Shown one piece after another: positions 60,801 to 64,000 of a stretch of DNA of 64,000 bases. Position numbers and translations under genes: made by a program. The DNA is from Alisma plantago-aquatica. Lineage: Eukaryota; Streptophyta; Magnoliopsida; Alismatales; Alismataceae. The notes under the pieces are model-generated. The model did not search any database. It worked only from the letters and a program-made list of their open reading frames with translations, and was not told the origin of the DNA. Numbering within the stretch: position 1 is the first letter of the stretch; every line of letters begins with the position of its first letter. Location: NCBI GenBank assembly GCA_963693085.1, contig OY856411.1:63720001-63784000 (forward strand), given 5' to 3'.

Positions 60801-61122
60801 GATTGAGTTATCCATATCATATCCAAAATTCGATTAAATACAAAATTTGTAGAAAATATGAAAAACCATTTACCACACTGTTATCCGGATCAAATTCCAT
60901 ATTCATGTACTGTCAAAACCCTAATTTTTTTCGATTAGGGTTTATATTTCTCAAACCCTAATTCTTCAAACTAAAATCATAGTTAGAGTTTCTTCTTAGG
61001 TTTGAAACATCACGATTGATATACTATCATTAATCAAGTCTAAATGATGTTCAATCTAATCAAGCATGTAATCATTTAGGTAAACCCTAGTTTACCAATT
61101 AAGCACAAATGTGGTCATTACA
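57837..61122 (-). repeat. GLE-3 5' LTR
   Basis: It starts TGTTACGACCGCATCTCAGG and ends TGTGGTCATTACA on the plus strand. Collinear with 51036-54328. Confidence 0.88.
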
Positions 61123-61127
61123 TTCAG

Positions 61128-61491
61128 ACACTACCGCGCTTCAAGGCAAAGTCACTGATCCTCTCTTACCATAAGAGAGTATCACCAGTTGTTATTGTTT
61201 TCTACTCTTCTACCACAGAAGGAACCAACAACTACTGGGATCAAACACCAACAAGTGGGATATCTCAATGTCCTCCCCAGGGCATCTATTTATAGGCCTC
61301 CAAGCTGTACATATGCAACTAGGAATCCTAGTTCAATTCCTAGTCAAATGTGAAATAGTAATTAATATCACACATAGGGAGCCATCTTCTTTCCTTCTTG
61401 AATTCAACTCCTATCAGGATTGACAACACAAAACACCAACTTATTAAGTCCTAATCCAATTAGGAATGGGCCGAACCATTTGTATCCAACA
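61128..61491 (-). repeat. LTR-D left LTR, piece 3
   Basis: It matches about 62895-63273 and ends TTGTATCCAACA. A TATA box on the minus strand lies at 61286-61295. Confidence 0.88.
61286..61295 (-). promoter_or_regulatory. TATA box of LTR-D left LTR
   Basis: The minus strand reads CTATAAATAG; the right LTR has CTATAAACAG at 63055-63064. Confidence 0.6.
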
Positions 61492-62084
61492 ATATCCCCT
61501 CTGTCCCATGAGGGAGACTTTGTCTTCAATGGTCATCTGGATTGGCTTCTGGATCCCATCACCAAGTGTGATCAATCCATTCTCCTCAAACATGTCAGTA
61601 CCATGTTGTCTTCATATATCTTGTTGAAATCCCATCAAGACTTCACTCTACTCCCAGAAAACTAACAAGAAGTATCACATCATTCCTTCTCTTCCAATTT
61701 CTACACTTGGAAAATTGCAAACTCCTCCTGATCAATCAGTTGAGCTATCCTCGACTAAGAACTTGTTTCAGACCAAGGCTCAAAAACCCTTTGATGATGC
61801 TCCCAATGTCTATGAAACTCCTTAGAATCTTGATCCTCCACTCTAGATGTAATAACAAAGCATCCACCACATTGCCCTTCTTTCTCACATCTACAATGTC
61901 TTGAAGAAGGATTTGGAGCGACCTTGCCTGACCTGGAGCCATCATATTGCATATTTTTTCCCATCCAAATTGAATCCCGACATGAGACTATTTTGTGATT
62001 GCTTCTTGTCAGTGTTGCCCTTCCTATCTTCAGATCCATCTCACTATGCCCACTACATCATTCAAACCATGCTCTGATACCACT
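61492..62084 (-). other. LTR-D internal region with a pol-end remnant
   Basis: 593 bases. Next to the left LTR the minus strand encodes IEDKVSLMGQRG (about 61497-61531), recalling the LEDK(V)xLxGGGN ending of plant Gypsy pol proteins, and the purine tract GACAGAGGGGATAT abuts the LTR. The rest holds overlapping minus-strand frames of 66 and 94 codons (61745-61945 and 61755-62039) without a recognisable domain. The interior is therefore mostly deleted. Confidence 0.6.
62071..62082 (-). other. LTR-D primer binding site
   Basis: The minus strand is an exact TGGTATCAGAGC (and continues CATGG), with a 2-base spacer to the LTR. Confidence 0.92.
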
Positions 62085-63273
62085 TGATAGGAATTGTGGT
62101 GGGTAAGTGACAATGCTCAGCAAAAGACAGAAGGCGCAATATTTAACATGGAAAACTCTCCCCAAGACAAGGAGACAAAAACCACGGGGAAATATCGGTC
62201 AACAAGAACTATGTAACCTAAAATTACAACTCACACTTCTCAGATGTAATCATCCCTAAATCTAGGAAGCTCCCCCACCCGAGAACAAAGATAAGGAAGA
62301 ACAAAATTACACCCAATGTGTACAAACCCTCATATTAATGTTTTCTTCTCGTGACACCACTATCATTGTTTAGGATTGCTTGTTGCTATTGTGACTGTTG
62401 ACAGAGTTACCGCTTCTCCTGACGAGGTCGCTACCTCACTTAGTCTGCAATACTCTTTCTAGTTGGCCCCTCCAACTAGAACTCCAACGTGCCTCCAGAA
62501 CACTCTCCGCCTGAGAGAGTCAGTACACGTCCTCTGCTGATTGGACAAACCATTATCGTTGTCGTGTCACCAATAGTGTGCCACCAACTGATGTGCATCT
62601 TCTGCTGCTCAGATATTATCGTGGGTGATGCACTACCTATGTGTCGTCGGTTGATGCACACCCTCCTCTGATCAGACAAAGTGTCGTCGATGTTGATATT
62701 ACAATATCAACAAAGTTCCACCAACTGGTGTGCGTCCTCTACTACTCGAACCCGCCTCTGTTTTTGATGCACTGCCGTCGTGTTGTCGACTTCCAACCTC
62801 TACTCTGTCTCAATACAAATATGTTGGCCCTCTCTCATCCACAAGAGAGTTGTAATGTCGGTGCACCTACCGTGCCACTGAATGTCCGCCACTACTTTGC
62901 TTTAAGGCAAAGTCGTTGGCCCTCTCTTACCATAAGAGATCATCACTAGTTATTAATATTTTCTATTCTTCTATCACTGAAGGCACCAACAACTAACAAC
63001 TGGTGGGATCACACACCATCAGGTGGAATGTCTCAATGGCATCCCCCAGGGCATCTGTTTATAGGCTCCAAGCCATACAGATGCAACTAGGAATCCTAGT
63101 CCAATTCTCACTTTAATTCCTAGCCCAATTCCAAATAGTAATTAATGGCATACATAGGGAGCCATCTTCTTTCCTTCTTGGATTCAACTCCTATTAGGAT
63201 TGGCAACACAAAATACCAACTCCAATAAAGTCCTAATCCAATTAGGCATGGGTCGAACCATTCATATCCAACA
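62085..63273 (-). repeat. LTR-D right (5') LTR, uninterrupted, 1,189 bp
   Basis: It starts TGATAGGAATTGTGG and ends CATATCCAACA. It preserves the unoccupied sites for both the Tekay and GLE-3 insertions. Several short hairpins are visible, for example ACTTTGC/GCAAAGT near 62896 and TCTCTTA/TAAGAGA near 62922. Confidence 0.9.
63055..63064 (-). promoter_or_regulatory. TATA box of LTR-D right LTR
   Basis: The minus strand reads CTATAAACAG, equivalent to 61286-61295. Confidence 0.55.
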
Positions 63274-63278
63274 CATAT

Positions 63279-64000
63279 GGTTGTAAGGATCTGGAAGATC
63301 CAACCCACTATTCTAGGCCCCTATTTGGGAATGGACTCGTCAAATTTGAATTTGAGTTTTACTCCATGTAGGCATGGTTGAGTCTAGATTTTTGATGCAT
63401 GTGTTGTTTGACAAGTTGGCCTGGAAGGGGGTTTGGAAGCCACGTTACAACCATTTGAATGAGCATATCTAGTTTAACTCAACCCCACTTTGAGCATGAT
63501 CGGTAGCTCAATACACATTTTGCCTTATCTTATTATCAGGGACCGGACATCGAATTGTGATTCTTCCCAAGCTAATTGTTGTTCTACATGTGTTTTGTTC
63601 CAATTCATTCCAAATCACACTCCAAATCAGACATCTAGGCATGTTGAACCAACTTAATTCAGATGCCCTGATGAACACAACTCACACTGAGATTTTCCAA
63701 AGGAAGGACTAGCTACCTGATTGGGAATGAGCAATACAAGTATGCTAATTGAACCAGTCATATAAGTAGAAAAATTCTAATCATAGTCAATCACCTATCC
63801 GATGGCCTACTCGGAACATGGGAAAAGTGAGTTTTAATGCATCCCAGAGATGCTCCACATGCAACCGATCTTTTGTATTATTACCCACACAAAAGTCATC
63901 CAAAGTGCATATAAAGTACAAATATTGTATCCACTCCCCAATGAATTGTATATGTGATATCTCCATCCACCACATATTAAGAAAAGTATTTAGATCCCAA
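63279..64000. other. Unclassified flank, no supported gene
   Basis: Continuation of the sequence left of 39360 before LTR-D inserted. No domain, RNA gene or repeat seen. Confidence 0.4.

Larger units (their letters stand above)
51036..61122 (-). mobile_element. GLE-3: non-autonomous giant-LTR retrotransposon
   Basis: LTRs of 3.29 kb (51036-54328 and 57837-61122) flank a 3,508-base interior with no gag or pol. The minus strand has a degenerate primer site next to the right LTR and a Gypsy-type polypurine tract before the left one. Flanks are GTCTG (51031-51035) and TTCAG (61123-61127). The intact site in the other LTR of LTR-D reads GTCCG, so these are worn copies of one target duplication. 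LTR divergence is strikingly uneven (see the findings). Confidence 0.88.
39360..63273 (-). mobile_element. LTR-D: old non-autonomous LTR element carrying two nested insertions
   Basis: The right LTR (62085-63273) matches three separated left pieces (39360-39940, 50812-51035 and 61128-61491), which sum to about 1.17 kb. The interior (61492-62084) is only 593 bases. The minus-strand primer site is exact and the polypurine tract is visible. Flanks are CATGT (39355-39359) and CATAT (63274-63278), a target duplication with one transition. LTR divergence is about 15% in a 245-base by-eye sample, older than both insertions in its left LTR. Confidence 0.87.

Overview
This window is nuclear DNA of a flowering plant, in a repeat-rich intergenic or pericentromeric block. 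I find no convincing host gene. The evidence for a plant is LTR retrotransposons with initiator-Met-tRNA primer sites (TGGTATCAGAGC type), a chromovirus of the Tekay/Del kind, a 5S-rRNA-bearing Cassandra-type unit, tRNA-derived SINEs, AT-rich DNA and long TA/CA microsatellites. I cannot name the species.

Layout. (1) 1-17198: an old minus-strand Copia element (Copia-A, LTRs about 15% apart by eye). It has a degenerate gag and pol and is split inside RNase H by a tandem pair of Cassandra-like units (2065-2606) and a giant-LTR non-coding element (GLE-1, 2609-10142). (2) 17204-19110: a plus-strand Copia pseudogene (gag to integrase). (3) 21183-23315: a probable very old LTR pair with almost no internal DNA. 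(4) 25339-33738: GLE-2, a minus-strand element with 3.1 kb LTRs, a 2.2 kb non-coding interior and a perfect TTAAA target duplication. (5) 33739-34780: an inverted repeat, a (CA)n(TA)n tract and two tRNA-SINE copies in opposite orientation. (6) 34779-39359: unclassified AT-rich DNA. (7) 39360-63273: a composite built on an old minus-strand element (LTR-D). Its left LTR was hit twice: by a plus-strand Tekay-like chromovirus (39941-50806, perfect GTACT target duplication) and by a third giant-LTR element, GLE-3 (51036-61122). (8) 63279-64000: unclassified.

At least six of the eight or so elements lack coding capacity and would have needed enzymes supplied in trans. The only long open coding sequence is the Tekay gag (451 codons). 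The adjoining pol is one recognisable reading frame broken by nine stops and a late frameshift. Relative ages from LTR divergence agree with the nesting: the host elements Copia-A and LTR-D (about 15%) are older than the insertions in them (about 5-6%). All divergence figures are by-eye counts over a few hundred bases, not computed alignments.
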